Source: Sarcocystis neurona (lineage: Eukaryota > Apicomplexa > Conoidasida > Eucoccidiorida > Sarcocystidae). Taken from it: DNA of 64,000 bases. The stretch covers positions 1,094,266-1,158,265 of the forward strand of contig KL647302.1 of the NCBI GenBank assembly GCA_000727475.1, written 5' to 3'. The position numbers were made by a program, and so were the translations under genes. This document shows positions 43,901-59,300 of the stretch, one piece after another. Under the pieces are notes generated by a model that worked only from the letters and a program-made list of their open reading frames with translations, did no database searches and was not told the origin of the DNA. The first letter of the stretch is position 1; every line of letters begins with the position of its first letter.

Positions 43901-46900
43901 AAATTGCGTGCGCCTCTATCCACACAGCCGTGTGCGTGACACAAAAGAGATGCGACACGAGCAGAGAAATCCAAAACTCCCCTCCGTACAGGGAAACCTC
44001 CGGATGGGCAGTAGGCAGACAAACGCACGCCGCCACCACAAGTACAACAACGGGTATGATTCTCTCTCTCTACACACACATATATATATACATATATATA
44101 TGTATATAGAGAGATATGGGGTATACGCCAGTGCGTGTATGTCTGTAGATTTCTGCGGAAGTGTATACAGAGAAGTTGGGAGTCTTTTGACTGCCACAGA
44201 GATCTTCCGCAGAAGCAAACGAAATGTGTCGACGCCCTCTGCACCAACGTATTTGCAAGACTCTGCTTCTCCACACATCTGTTGAAGACCAAGGAAGGAT
44301 ATAGATACCCAGATGGACAGATACACATGCGTTCCTTCTATACCGCAAATATATACGTGTAAGCACAGACGTGTACGCAGACGTATGAATGTAGACTTAA
44401 ATGTGTAGCTTCACAAATAAACAAACGTGCGCGTATGTAAATACGTGCGTCCACCCTATACTGTAACTACAAATACACACGTACGTACGGGTACTGCTTC
44501 TATAGCGCCAAGACACATGTAGCGGTCTTGGAAAAAACTAACACAGGCAGCACAGATCCGTCTCCTGGCTATTCGTATGTGTGTATGTCTCCGTGTGTGT
44601 GTGTGTGTTTGCACGCGGATGCGTCGACGTGGGTGTCTGCCTCTCTGCCTACTGCATGTAGAAATAGATATCTTCACGCACCAAAACGGCCGCACGCAGT
44701 ACCACGTATCTAAAAAGAACTTGCTGTTTCACATCTGTAGACTGAGAAGTGGAACTTCTTCCTCCTCCCGGACTGACCTTTGTCTGACGGCCTCCCCACA
44801 CGAGTGCAACGTACACGAGAAGAAACGAGCATTTGAAGAGACGGCGGCGTCAAGTCGCGTACGCAGAGGTCTGCAAGAATACACCTACTTATGTAGAGAT
44901 TTTACTTATATATATATATATGTTCGTGCGGGGTCTACGGCGTCCAAGCAGTTGCAGCTGTCTATATATACGTGTAGTGACCTGCAGCTCGGTATCTGGA
45001 CGCCCCTTCCTCTCTGCATATCGATCGTCTAGCCATCCACACCTATCTGTATTTTCTTTTGCTTCTAATTTTGTCTCCCCACCTGCCTACGTATACATTT
45101 GTATGAGTATTTCTACACCTATGCCCACACATCACCATATATATGTACGGTTACGAAGTACGTACCTACTTAAATATGTTGGGCTGCGCACAGCGATGCA
45201 GACGTCCTCCAGCGCCGCACTCACATGCAAAAGGAGTAGAAGCAGCCTCTCTCTTACTCTCCCCCTCTCGAACTCTACATATACATAACCATATATACAT
45301 ATATATATTTATATATGTATGTAAGAATATGGCGTGTGTTATGTTCCTTCGCAGTGCTGTTGTACTGGGTCTGTGCTGCAAGACACAAAGATAAACCTCA
45401 AGGAAAAATATATTTGTTTGCCTCAGGAGGATGCGGTGACAACGATTAATAGGCGATAATGAATAAGGAGCTACATGTGGGGATCCCTATATATGAACCA
45501 CTACAAATAAACACATTTTTATATATATACACGCGCGTAAGACATATCTGCGTCCTAGGTGCATGCACAGACGCACAGAAACGCGCACATATACATACAT
45601 ATACATGTTCAATCGGATTACGTGTCGCTCGACCTGACGTAGAAGCCCTCAATGACTGAATATATATATATATGTACATGTATATGTATATATATATATG
45701 TGTGTATGCACATATGAAGGTATTCACATATATATATATATATATAAACGTAAGCTCACAACCAGGACTAAATATATATACATACATATATAGGTTTATT
45801 TACATATATGTATACAACATATATATGCCAGCAAATCTCTCTCTCTATATATATATAAACACACATACCTATATAGATTCATTGTACAGTGACGTATGCG
45901 CAGCTACATCCATACCACACATACGCATATACGCATGTATACATATATATATATATATATACATATGTACCTACATATACAGACGTATATGTATATATAC
46001 GTATATACACAGGTACGTTTCTCTCTCTCTCTCTCCACATATATATATATATATATATATATGTCGGGTGTTGTGGAGTCCTGGGTGAAGTGGAGAGTCC
46101 TTACCGCAGTGGAGAGGCTGCCCTCTACATCGTCTTCTTCTATGTCAACTGCACGCATGCACAGGAAGAAGTCAGCAACTTGCAGACGCATGCAGGGGGC
46201 AGCACCTACGTAGAAACTTTATGAATACGTGTTCCCGCACACACGCCCACACAGATGGCTAGAACCCTACAGACCCTTTCCGTTTTCTCTCTCCCTCTCC
46301 ATCTCCCTCTCTTTTTACACATATATAAATGGATATGCGTACATTCATCTATCTATCTTTCTATATATATATGCATGTGTGTGCAGTCGTATTTCTCTGA
46401 TGTATGTACACCCCAGGGCTTGGACGACGCAGGGAATGTACGAATCTGTTTAGGCACGCAAGTCCAGAACAGAAGTCGAAGAAAAAGGCTCGTCTGAAAG
46501 ACACGCTACACAGAGATAGACGACTCTCTTATACAGAAGAATTACAGGCACGAAGAACGTGCCTGTACGTATCCTTTCGACAGATGTGCCTTTCATCCCC
46601 TTTAAAAGCGGCAAGGAAGCCGCAGAAACCCTTCTCCATTCACGCTCCATCGCACGCCGCCCAAAAGGAAGAAAAAAAAACGCGGCGGCGGAGGCGGGGC
46701 CGTCCCAGGCAGCACAGACATACCCACACACAAGAAGAAGACGTACCTCGTGTATACTACACAAGTGCAGATACAGACAGGCAAATGTACACATTCGATC
46801 TCGATATGTCACCCTGACTCGACGCACATATATATATATATACACATAACTATATATTCGTAGATATACACATATATCAAGGTACAGTCAGCTGCGTACT

Positions 46901-46958
46901 TCAGCGAAGCACCACTGACTTTACAGATATACGCGCACACACAAGTAAGTACATAGAC

Positions 46959-46994
<36 letters not shown>

Positions 46995-47301
46995 GCGTGT
47001 CAGTATAGTCAGCGCGTTAGCTAAGCAGTCCTTGTGTCACCGTCTTCTCGTGTGTGGTGAAGAATCTATGCGGTTGACGTCTACAGAAACGCGTACACGT
47101 ATTTGTATGTAGATATATGTATATATATACATATATACAAATACACGTACACACACATATATATATGATATAAAGTTACCAACAGTCAGCCACGCAGAAG
47201 AAGACCAAGTGGCTCGAGGGTCGGGACGCGTGTGTATGTATCTCTGTACGTTTACTGGTGTGTGGTACACGCAGGAATGTATGTGTGTGTGTATGTCTCT
47301 C

Positions 47302-47340
<39 letters not shown>

Positions 47341-50300
47341 ACCTTTTATTACTGTCCGCATCATATGTGTGGACGTATGGACGTGTGTGTATGTATCTCC
47401 CTCTTCTTTATGTACGTACATGCGGGAACACGCGTGTCTATATTTTTCTGCTTTTACCAAGTGTAGTCGCAAAGGCGAACGGTGTGTCTATATTCACTCT
47501 CCCTGTTCTTCACCTGCCAACACATATATAGACATGTGTGTTTATACGCACCCACACACATATACATATACATATATATATGTGTATATATATGTACGCG
47601 CAGAGTCACAGACGCGCACACATGCAGTGGCTTCCCCGACCGACCCCCCTTCTTCTTCTTCTCTCCCTTTCGAAGCAGTCTTCAGCTCGGTGGTACGTAA
47701 ATCTAGCTACGTAGACACAACACCTCGACGACAGTCACAGGGATGTACACTGCATGCGAAGCGCCGTCTGCCGGCCTCACCTGCATTAATCAAATGGAGA
47801 AATCGAGACTTGCGTGGTCTTCACAGAGAAGTAGACGACTATCCGTGGACGTACAAGCACCAAGAACAGGGGATTCAGGAAGACATATACAAACACATAT
47901 GTATGTATGTCGGTGTACGTATGAACAGTAATAAATGCGGATACATATAATGTATATATAGATATATGTCCGTCTAGCTGCATATACATGAAGAACACTA
48001 CCATACGTAGACAGCTGCGCACACATACACGTACTTAGGCGCATACACGTGGAAGATAGTAAGAAAAGTAGATATATATATATATAGATACAGATATACA
48101 TATACATATATATATACATATATATATATATGTATACAGATATATATAGATATAAACACACGTCAATACACATATCCACACATTCCTACGTGCACGCATG
48201 GATAGATAGATATATAGATAGGTCCGCGTACATTCATATATGTATGTACATATATATATATACAGAGAGAGAGACACACACACACACACGTACCTACGTG
48301 CACCACATATATGAAGAACAGATATAAAGGTAGAGAGATCGACACACACACACACACACATACACACAGACACACGTGTCTACGGTACAGGCGTACGAAT
48401 TGGCAGCAGCGTCGAGGCAGAGAGAGGAAGAAAAGAGTGTGTGCATGGGAGTGCCTACTCTAGACACCCTCCCAGACACACACAAAGACCCATGTAAGTC
48501 GTCGCGTCGTCGCACCTAGAAAAATAGATAAGACGTGTGTGTGTGTGTGTGTGCACCATTATTGTAGACACACACATGTAGACACGTGTAGACACACACA
48601 CACATACGCGTCGTCGCATCGCATATAGAGGAGAAACGTGTGTGTCGGCCATTTGTTGAGGCAGCGAGAGGAGAGGCAGCGACCGTCTGGCCGCGGACGT
48701 ACGTTGAAGGAAGCGCTGGACGCATTGCTGACTTGCGAGACTGAGCTGCGCCATTTCCATCACCTGCGTCGCAGACCAAATGGACAGAACCGCCTCACTT
48801 CTTCTCCGTCTCCCCCTCGCCCACGCTACATCACGCCTCGCCACCCGCGCACCGACCAGACGCCCCTGGCGGCCGAGGCCCCTCCTCCTCACACGGCCCC
48901 CGCCTCCCCTCACCTGCGCGACTGCCTTCCTATCGCTGTGCACGCGTGCGCGCGTCACACGCATGCGCCTGCGCACCCTTGCAAGAAATCAGTGCCTACG
49001 AAAAAAGTAACTGGCGACGTGGTTCTCTTCTACCCGAGCAGTCACACGCCCATCTCGAGGTCTGTTCAACTCTCTGTCCCTTTCTTATATATTGCCACAT
49101 GCGTATACGAGGATGCAGGACGGACAGAAAGACGTGGAACGCTGGGGGTAATGTGCAATCCTGTACGCACACCTTTCCTTCTAGAAATACACATATATAT
49201 GTGTATATATTTGTAGACATATATATATATATATATATTTGAAGACACATATATATATATATGGATATATATTTGAAGAGATACACATATGTTTATATAT
49301 GTGTATATTTGAAGACATACAAGTATATATATATATGCGTATATATATTTGAAGTCACACATGTATGTATATGTATATTTGAAGACAAATATACATTTGT
49401 CCGGAGCCGGAGCACCGCGGCGCAGGAGACGAATGTGGGGGCAACAAAAAAGACAAGAAACGCAGAAGAGGGAGACTCCCTACTTTGATGCGTTCTGCTT
49501 GGGTCAGTCCGCAGATCTGCAGGAAATACAGCAGCACCAGTCGGACTTTCTCCTCCGCCCTGAACGCAGGCAAATTGTCCCACACACAAGAAACGAAAAC
49601 AACGCATTCAGGAGCACCCGGCACCCCACCACGTTCAAGAGGAAAGGAACTTCCTCTTGAAAGGCTGCGTCTTTCAGCAGTTGCTGCCGGAGACACCCGA
49701 GGAAACGAGCTGGCGCGCACACATGTACGTGGAGACGCAGCAATGCCTGCGCCCCAGCAAGTGCGAAAGGAGATCAGGCCGAGGTGCCTGTGTGTTTGAA
49801 GCTGCACACATGCAGGCACGTATGCAAGTGGTACACACGTGCATCACAGACGTATATACTCCGCGTATAATATATATACATATCCATAAGTACATGCGTA
49901 CACGTCTACAAACATAAACATACATATATATGTGGCGGTGGTCCTTGGTGCTCGAGGACGTTGCGCGGCGTCGCGTGCATGCACGCGTAGACAACTGCAT
50001 CTAGTAAGAATTTAGGCTGTGCCCAAGACGTGTCTTTTCTAGATCTTTAAAACGGTGAATAAGAAACAGTGGGTGGAAGTCTATGTAGTAGAGAAAGGAA
50101 GAAGTTCAATTCAAATTTATGCGCGTGCGTGGAAGGATGTACGCATGTGCCTACGGGAAGCACACGCACGCAGCAAGCGCAGGGGTACTGCGTTTCTGCA
50201 GGGAGGGAGATTCTATGCAGGCAAGCAAGCGCGTGCAGGGTTGACGCAGCTGTTGAACTTCTGAGACGTTATACAGCACCTTCGTATATTGTCGAAGGAC

Positions 50301-53300
50301 GCCGGCAAGCATCCCCACAGCAGCCCTAGCTTTCTCAAGCCGACGTCCAAGAAAGAGAAAATGCATGCCGCATCTTCCCTACAGCCGGAAAAGCGGAAAG
50401 GTTGGAACCTGTCCTACGCGCATACGTATATACAGACTGGCCACACATATGTGTTCGTACATACCAAGAGACGTACATATATATATGTGTGCATATATAT
50501 GTGTATCTACATATATATTCGTGTGTACATGGATTCAGGTGGAATGGATCGCCGGAGCAGTGACGAGTAGATACAGCACCCGGTTCGGAAAGTACGAAAC
50601 ATTTTCCACGTGGAAAAAGGGACAGGCAGCTATCACGCACACCCCCCCCCCCGCCCCCCCACACACACATATGTGTGCATGCGCTGGGGACGGGGAGACC
50701 GAGACCGCAACCCGCGAGGACGGGGAGAAGGCGAGGAGGAGGAGGAGGAGAAGAAAAAAGAAAGTGCATAAAGGAAGGATAAAGAGAAGACGGAGGAGGG
50801 GATACGGAAAGTGGACTTTCTTTACCGCGGCAGTCGATCCAGGAGATTCTCCGTCAGAGCGCTGTACAGCTTTGAGTGACTGACTTCTTTGCCGTCCTTT
50901 TCCACCCCACACGCGAGACTCTGCACAGGCCCGCGTACATATATTTCAGGCACACGTGCGCAGTGCGTACATCGCCGTTGAGTCCACATATATTTTTCCT
51001 GGAGACATCACGTGTGCAGACGCTACGCAGATACAGCAGGGGGAAGGACGCGTGTGAGAGTTATTGAACACGGACACACACCGCTGGCTCAGACACGCGC
51101 GCGGACTTCCCGTTCTGCTGCAGGACTCGACATTTTAGAGGCACACACACACACACACGGAGAGCGCGCAGCTGTGTAGGGCAGTTCGTTTCTTATACAC
51201 GTACACGGGGAAGAAAACGCCCACTTGCATGCGTAGGGCAGTCGCTGCTGCCCGGTAACACTTGTGAAAGTGTTACGAACGCAGAAGCGTCACCTGCGCA
51301 TCCCCACATATATTTATAAATTTGCATGTGTAGAGCAGTCTGCATGCGCGCCGAGGGACACACTCGGCGGACGTCAGGAGAAACGCTGGTATAAAACACA
51401 CGCACGTGCACGCACCCACCCACTCCCGCATATATATATATATATATATTCATCTCAACCGCATTCTTGCATATATACATATATATATACCTACGTGGAG
51501 GATCAGACAAGTCGATACATTCGTCTAATACTGACGATTTACACGTGCACGCATATATATATATATATGTATTTCAGGTATGTGGTCGTCCATATGACAT
51601 TCACGTCAACCGCATTCATAGCAGACATATATATATAATATTTAGGTATATGGTCGTCCATATGACATTCGTGTCAACTGCATTCCCATATAAATATATA
51701 TGTATATATTTATGTATATACATATACGTATATATACGTATATATATATATATAAGGTACATGAATATAGTCGCCTAGTGCTGATAATTCACAGCTGCAC
51801 ATATATATGGTAAAATATTAAGATATATGGTCGTTCGTATGAAGAAGATTTGTACACGTCTGTGTATCGACGTGTTTCTCGAACTTTGCGAGGTCTGGAA
51901 ACGCACTCCCGTTCTCCACGTCAAAGAAGCAGTCTGCAGGGTTCTGCTTACTAATATACACATGTACATTCATATACATATATATGATGTATACAGATAC
52001 ATGGAGATACTTAGATATATAGCACCACCGCTTGTGTCTGCACATGTATAAAGATATATATATAAACACCTCTGGAGCTTCAAGTATGTCACACAACCGG
52101 GTGCGGAACGTATACACGTATTGGTGTCTTAATGCGGACCAATGTTAGGGGAGCACGTGTGTATACGGTCACGTACATATATATACATATACATGTACAT
52201 GTGTATGCGTATATTTGTAAGAAGCGTCCATACAGATGCGCATCGACGTACACACACTTATCTACGCATATATGTATATGTACACGTACTTGGCTCATAC
52301 ATATATACGTACGCACACATACAGGTGTGTGTATACGCACGTGGACACGTATACACATACACATATATACACGACCACATATCTACAAGCGTCTGAGTAT
52401 ACGCACGCGGTTGCACGAAGAGATTTATTCGACAGTTCTGCTGATGTATATGGGTGGGTCTACACACACACATGTATAGAAGAAGAAAGGAGACGTTTCT
52501 AAATACACATATATATATATATGCGTCTGAGTATATGCGTGCGGTTGAGGGTGGAGATTCATTCGACAATTCTGCTGATCTATACAGGTGGGCCTACGCA
52601 CATCCACACACATATAGAAGAAAACAGTTAATTTTCTCTACCTACACATCAATATATATGTATGTCTCTCCCTATATATATATATATATATATATGTGTG
52701 CACCTCCATAGACCCTATGCAGAGACACTAGCGTTTCTGTCTGTTCTGCGTGGGCGCCTGACGTCGACGGGAGGTTGCAGATGTCTGTGAACATTTTCTT
52801 CATGTGTGCTGAATACCTGCCCGACCACAGCTGCTGCTCCTACGCTGAGGGCAAGTCCTCTCCTTTTGCGTGCCTTGCCTGGGATTCTGCCTACGACTGC
52901 CCTGTGCGGATCCCCCCGTCCCGGCCGCCGCCCCCTTCCGAGGAACAGGAAGGGAAATGCATGCAACGCGACTTCTCTTCGTTGGCGAGTCGCTTCGCAG
53001 TGTCGCTGTCTATCAGCAACTCCCCGGTCGTCTGAATATATCTCTACAGGCACGCAGCTACGTCGACTGCTGCTGCCCGCTACAAGCCCCCCCACACACA
53101 CACCGAGCTCCGCACAGCGGCAAGCGTGCGTCTCTGTATGCATGTAAAGAACGTATGCGCATGCAACGTATGGGGCAGAAAGATACGTCGGGCTCGAACG
53201 CGGCAGAAAGACGAGGAAATTTTCTACGTGATCAGATAATCCATTACGTACCTCTTTCTCTCGACACGAATGTATATGAATCTATCTATCCATCTACCTA

Positions 53301-56300
53301 TCCATCTATATATGTGTGGGGACTTCGATCTAGGACAGGAAGATTGAAGAATATCCTACTTGATCAACTCCTTCACAAAGAGCGCCTTCCTCTCTGTCTC
53401 CACTCCACGGTAATATCTCTATGCCTCTCTCTGTGTCTCCCTACCTACATATATATATATATACACATATGCATATATATATATGTATATATATACACAT
53501 ATATATATATATATATATTTCTCGCTCTCTGAGTTCAATATACGACAGAAAAGAAGTGATGACCTTCTACCTGATCGACTTCACCAAACTGCACCTCTCG
53601 CTCTCTCTCCGTTTGTCTTCCTCTCTCTGCGTCTCTCTATGTATGCATACGCATACATAGGTATATGTGTGTGTATATATATATGTACGAGGTGGCTGCA
53701 GCGGGGACTGGCGGGCGCAGAGAAGATGGGGAGGATTAAAAAGAAAAGAGCTGTGCGTCTTACCTGCTCAAGCAGGCCCACTTTCATAATGCCTCGCGCC
53801 TGTAGCTGGTCGAAGCATTTCTCACTTAGTGTGACGTGCTCCCAGTACCGGGCGAGCATCTCTTGATACTGCGGCAGCGCGCGGATCGCCTGCAGCGTCG
53901 CCCCCTGCGTCGCCTATCCCACACACGCAGCAGCACCAGCAGCACCCGATAAACGGCTGCCTTGCCGAAAGCGCAGGCAGAAGTATCTGCGCAGAACCGA
54001 CACATATGCAGCGGCACGCGATGAACAGCAGCCTCGCCGAAAGCGCATGCAACTAACAACAAAGGCGTAAAACCGACTTACATTGAAGCGTCCGTAGCAG
54101 CAGCAGAGACAAAAAAGACGCATCCTTCTACGTGTTTGTGCAAGTCCACAGCCCCTCTTCACACCCGCACCGCCTTTTCAAGAGCTTTGCTGTCTCTTCT
54201 CTCTCTCGCGCTTTATTTCTATGCATATGTATGCACACGCGCATGCACAGGCGCCTAGGTCTGTCCCCCTCTCTCTTTTTCTTGAGCCGCATATACAGAG
54301 GGAGAGACTGCGTGCGTCTATAGACATATATGTACGGACGGACACATACGCATAGAGAGGCACGTGCAAAGATATTCACATACATATCCGCGTATATATA
54401 TATATGTATAGGCACAAACGTACACATCGGCGTATATGCGTAAGTATGTATAGAGAAGCACGTGGAGAGAAATACATACACACGTACGCACGCATGTATA
54501 TCTTGGAGTGCACTGGCGTATATATATACACATACGTATACCTGGGATACACGCGTAAGTATGTACAGAGAAGCATAGGGGAAGATAGGTCTCTCTCCCT
54601 ATTTTCTCAGTCTGCGCCTGCCCAGGTAGGCGTTCACCTACACAGACGCAAAGACAGAGACGTGCAGGTCCGCCGCATGCACAACTTAAGACGCGTAAAT
54701 AAACCGATGCCCCCCCCACACATACACATACACATATGTAAAGGGGGCATTCCTCACGTGGACGTATCAGCGACCGAATCACAAACATCTGCGAAGACAC
54801 ATCCGCTGTATACACGTATACACGTCCTTCCCCCGTGGACGCACAGATACAGAGAGAGAAGGCGAGAAAGTGACGCGCAGAGATATATATGTGGAAGGAC
54901 ACACGCGTACGTCTCTTCAATAAATCTTCAAGTTGGGAAGGATGTGATCCCTGCACACGAGCGTCCCAGCCTCTGCGCAGAAGGTGTACACATATACACA
55001 CGTAGGAATACAGAAACCACCACACACACACACACACGTACATCCGGAGTGCCAGGATACAAGTATACATATACACGTGCACGTATACTGATTACTAATA
55101 TATATATATATATATGTGGAAGTATATATGTAGGACACATACACGTATAGGTAGTATACACAAACAATCACACATATATATATATATATATACACACACA
55201 CAGACTCAAGTACACAGAGTGGAAGTACACACACGTACATACGTGCATACATACATATGCACACACATACATCATAGATATATACATACATACGCACGTA
55301 CATAGGCACATACATAGATAGATATATATATACATACGTGCGTACATACGCACATACATACATAGATATATATACATACATACGTGCGTACATACGCACA
55401 TACATAGATAGATATATATATACATACGTGCGTACATACGCACATACATACATAGATATATATACATACATACGTGCGTACATACGCACATACATTCACA
55501 TACATATATATGCACGTTCATACAGAAATAGGTACACGTGTCCATGCATATGCACCTAGAGACATACATGTGTACATACATGCCTATATACGTACACGTA
55601 TACATACGTAGGTACGCACGCACACAAATACATACATACACACGTACATATGCACGTATACATAGATATATACGTCCATCCATCCACACATATATACATA
55701 TACATGAACGCAGCAACTATATGCATATACATACGCATGTATGTATACGCGTGTGCATGTGTTTCTCTCTGACTTGCCCCCACGAGGAAGGGAGACGTAC
55801 ACTGCTCTTCTGCATTTTTGCAGTGGCATTTTCTTGTATGAACTTCTGAATCTCATCTTGAACTTCCTGGTTGACGTGTTGAACATGCTGGTGTCTGAAG
55901 CGAACCCAGAGCGCGTCTTGTTCGCCGAGGACGGCCTGCTTCTTCTCCTTCCTGCCGGCGTTATTTACTACTTCATATTCGAAAATATCTTCCTGCTGCA
56001 CGAGGCCGCCTCCGCCGCCGTCGCTTCCTCCGCCTCCTCCTCCCGCGGCTGTAACTGCAGTAGTGACGGCGCTCCCGCTCTTTCCTGCTGCTGCTGCCTT
56101 GCCTTTGCTGCCCGCGCCGTCGGGCCGCCCGCCGCCGCCCGGCGCAGCCGCGCCCGCGCCCCCCCTTGCTGCGCTCGTCGGGATTTGCAGCAGGTCGTAT
56201 GCCAGCGCCTGGTACGTGTACTCATGTAGAAGCAGCGCGCAGACATCCACCGAGCGGTCCACGATCAGCAGCACCGAGCCGCTGCTGCCGCTGCCGCCAC

Positions 56301-59300
56301 TGCTGCCGCTGCTGCCACTGCTCCCGGTGCTGCTCTGTCGCCGGGGCCGCTGTCTCAGCTGTGCAAAGGACAAGTGAAGAGCAGAAAACATGCGTCAAAA
56401 AGCGAGAGAGGAGACAGCTAGAGGGCAGGTGGGGGAACGGTGGAGGGGCGTGCGCCTCGTAGCGGACGCCTCGCCGTCGAGGAGAGCGGAAAAGAGGAGA
56501 ACGAAAAGGAGTCCACGGAGAGAGGCCAGAGAGAAGAAGAGAAGAAGCCGGGAGACGTAAAAGGAGGACGCCAAGACAGGTCGCAGGGAGATCAGGAAGA
56601 AGGGTCACTTCTACAAGAAAAGAAGGCCCCAAACCCCAAGAAGACATGTGCGCAGCTCGACGGAACACACCGGTCGACACGAAGATCAAAGGATCGTGTC
56701 CACAGGAGGACAGCAAGCGGTGAAACAGAAGGAAGCGGATCTTCTGGCACAGAGGACAGAAGGAGATTCAGAAGAGAAGAAATTAACCGTCCTCACGATA
56801 GGCCTGTGACGTACACACGTGTTAAGCAGGAGAAACAGGCAAAGTTTCTCTGTACAGAAGCTTGTCGCAGGTACACACACCTGCACACAGGGAGGGCTCC
56901 CCGCAGTACTCACGGACAGTCGCCAGAAGGACTATTACGCAGAAGTATAGCTGCAACACACCCACAGACATCCATCCTATATATACACACACATATATAT
57001 GCCATGTATACTCTCCCATATTATACATGAGCCAGCCCAAAATACGAGTAAAGCGACACACATACAAAGAAAGACGGCACACACATAGAATTACAGCTGC
57101 CTACATATAGTATTCTAGTCGACACACACACGTTCACACATATACAGAGAGACGGACAGAGACAGCCACGTGGAAATGCCAAACAGATATACGCAAGTAA
57201 GAGCCCCAGCGGCATGCTGCTGCTGACGGTAGGGTCGCGTCCGTCTAAGGAGCACGTGTGGTTCTCCCCCATAACAGCTACATCAATGTATTACGTACGG
57301 ATGTATGTGCCACCAGCACGTAGAACAGCTGGCCGGTCACTACGCGCGTATATTTACGAAGAAGCATCAGAACTTCGCAAGACACACGGGAAGAGCAGCG
57401 CCGTATCTTTTAGAAAGGCACCGCTAGCAGCGGAGTAACGCGGCACATCTCTCTGCAGATGTACGCAGAAAAAAGAAGAGACGTACACACGTCTGCCTCC
57501 CGGAAGTAGCCATGGGTTTCTACTTTATTAAGCAGTCCCACGTATAGATATATACACACCCAAGCCATAGAGACAGATTATATAAATATATGGAAGAACC
57601 GGCTATGTGTGTCGGTGGGTGGGGTCAAATGTGGATACTACTTTATGCAGTACTACTCATGTATATAGCACGCGGAATAGTCATGTACGTATACGTCTAT
57701 CTATTAATCTATCTGTAAATATATATACGCGAAGAAATCATCGGGATACTATACATATGCATCTACCTACCCCTCTGCATATATACATATATATCTGTGC
57801 GTAGTAATCATAGGTATAAATAACATACGCGTCTACGTATTTAGCTACCTCTCTGTAGATACATGTCTAGCGATACGAATTTTAGACACATACATCTATC
57901 TACCTATCTATCTATCTGTGTATATATAAATATATCTGCGTAGTAGCCATACAAATACTATGCACCTGCAGCTACCTACCTACCTGTCCCTCTATCTACC
58001 TAGCTATATATATATATATACGCGTAGTAAGCATATGAATATCAAATACATACATATATCTACCTATCTGTCTACCTACCTGTATACGTATATATATATA
58101 TATATATATACGTAGTACTCATACGAGTATTACACACAACTGTCACATACACACACACATACATACATATACGTCTACATATACGTATATATATATATAT
58201 ATATCTTGTCATGCACGTATTATCCGTATATGGGTCACAGATGCGTATATATATACACATATATATGTATATGTACATACGTTGTGGAAGAGGTCCATCC
58301 ATATCTCTCTCTGTATAAACACATATATATAGATGTGGATGGCCCTCTGATATAGACGGATAGATAGATTAGCATACAGATGTAGACATTGATAGATACA
58401 GATATAGATAGGCAGATAGACACAGATAGAGATATATATATAGACAGATATAGACAAAGACATACAGAGGAGACACAGGGATAAATCTACCTATATCCAC
58501 ACATCTATATGTGTATAGTCATCCAGGTAGAATATAGGGTGGTATTCCACGTATGCAGACACACATGCGGCGAGACATAACAGAACCGTATCACAGCATC
58601 GAAGGAAGCTGCTGAATAAAGGAAGACAACTACAGGAGGAGATAGTAAACAAGTGCCAGGGTCAGCGCGCATGCAGGAGTAGTCGTCATCCGTGGATTTG
58701 GCCGGCTCAAAGCCCTTCGCCTTCACACAGAAACACACTTCTCCAGCATTGTCTCTGTGTTCCCCCCTGCTGTCTCCTTTCCTGCGTCTCCTTCTCCGCT
58801 GTCTCCGTCTCGCCTTTTCTATCTGTCTCCCTCTGTGTCTCCACGTTGAGGCGCACGATATTCGCAGAGAATTCCTCCCCGTCTCTTCACCTACACACTT
58901 CCACCTCTACGCACACGTGTGCATATACACGTCCGTGTGTCTGCAGAAAGAAAACCGAAGTCTGCCGGGAAGTGGGGAGGGACAGCCGGCTGCTACTACT
59001 GGTGGGGTCGCCAGCCGATAGTTCCTAGGCCCCCCCACACTCACGTGGGCGTAGATTTGGTGTGTGTAGTGGGGGACTGTAAAAACGGTCCACAGAAGTG
59101 CACCGCTTTTGCCGAAAGAAAAGGAAGAAGTGGACAAAGGATCTTCTGCAGCAAGAAACAATGTGAGCCACCGGGAAGAACGCCTCCCGAAAGTGTCTTC
59201 CTCTCTATATACTCACACACACATAAATATATACACACAAACAAATATGGGTACCTCTCTCTATATATATATTTATCCGTGTGCGTACAGGTGCACGTAT

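Noticed and set aside
45672..46088. Tyr/Ile/His-rich frames (YIYIYI type) across the microsatellites, here and at many other places from 44 to 62 kb
   Set aside because: They are translations of TATA/CATA repeats in various frames.
55300..55700. Regularly spaced TACA units as a possible CRISPR-like array
   Set aside because: Units are contiguous or nearly so with no unique spacers, and the genome is eukaryotic; it is a simple composite microsatellite.
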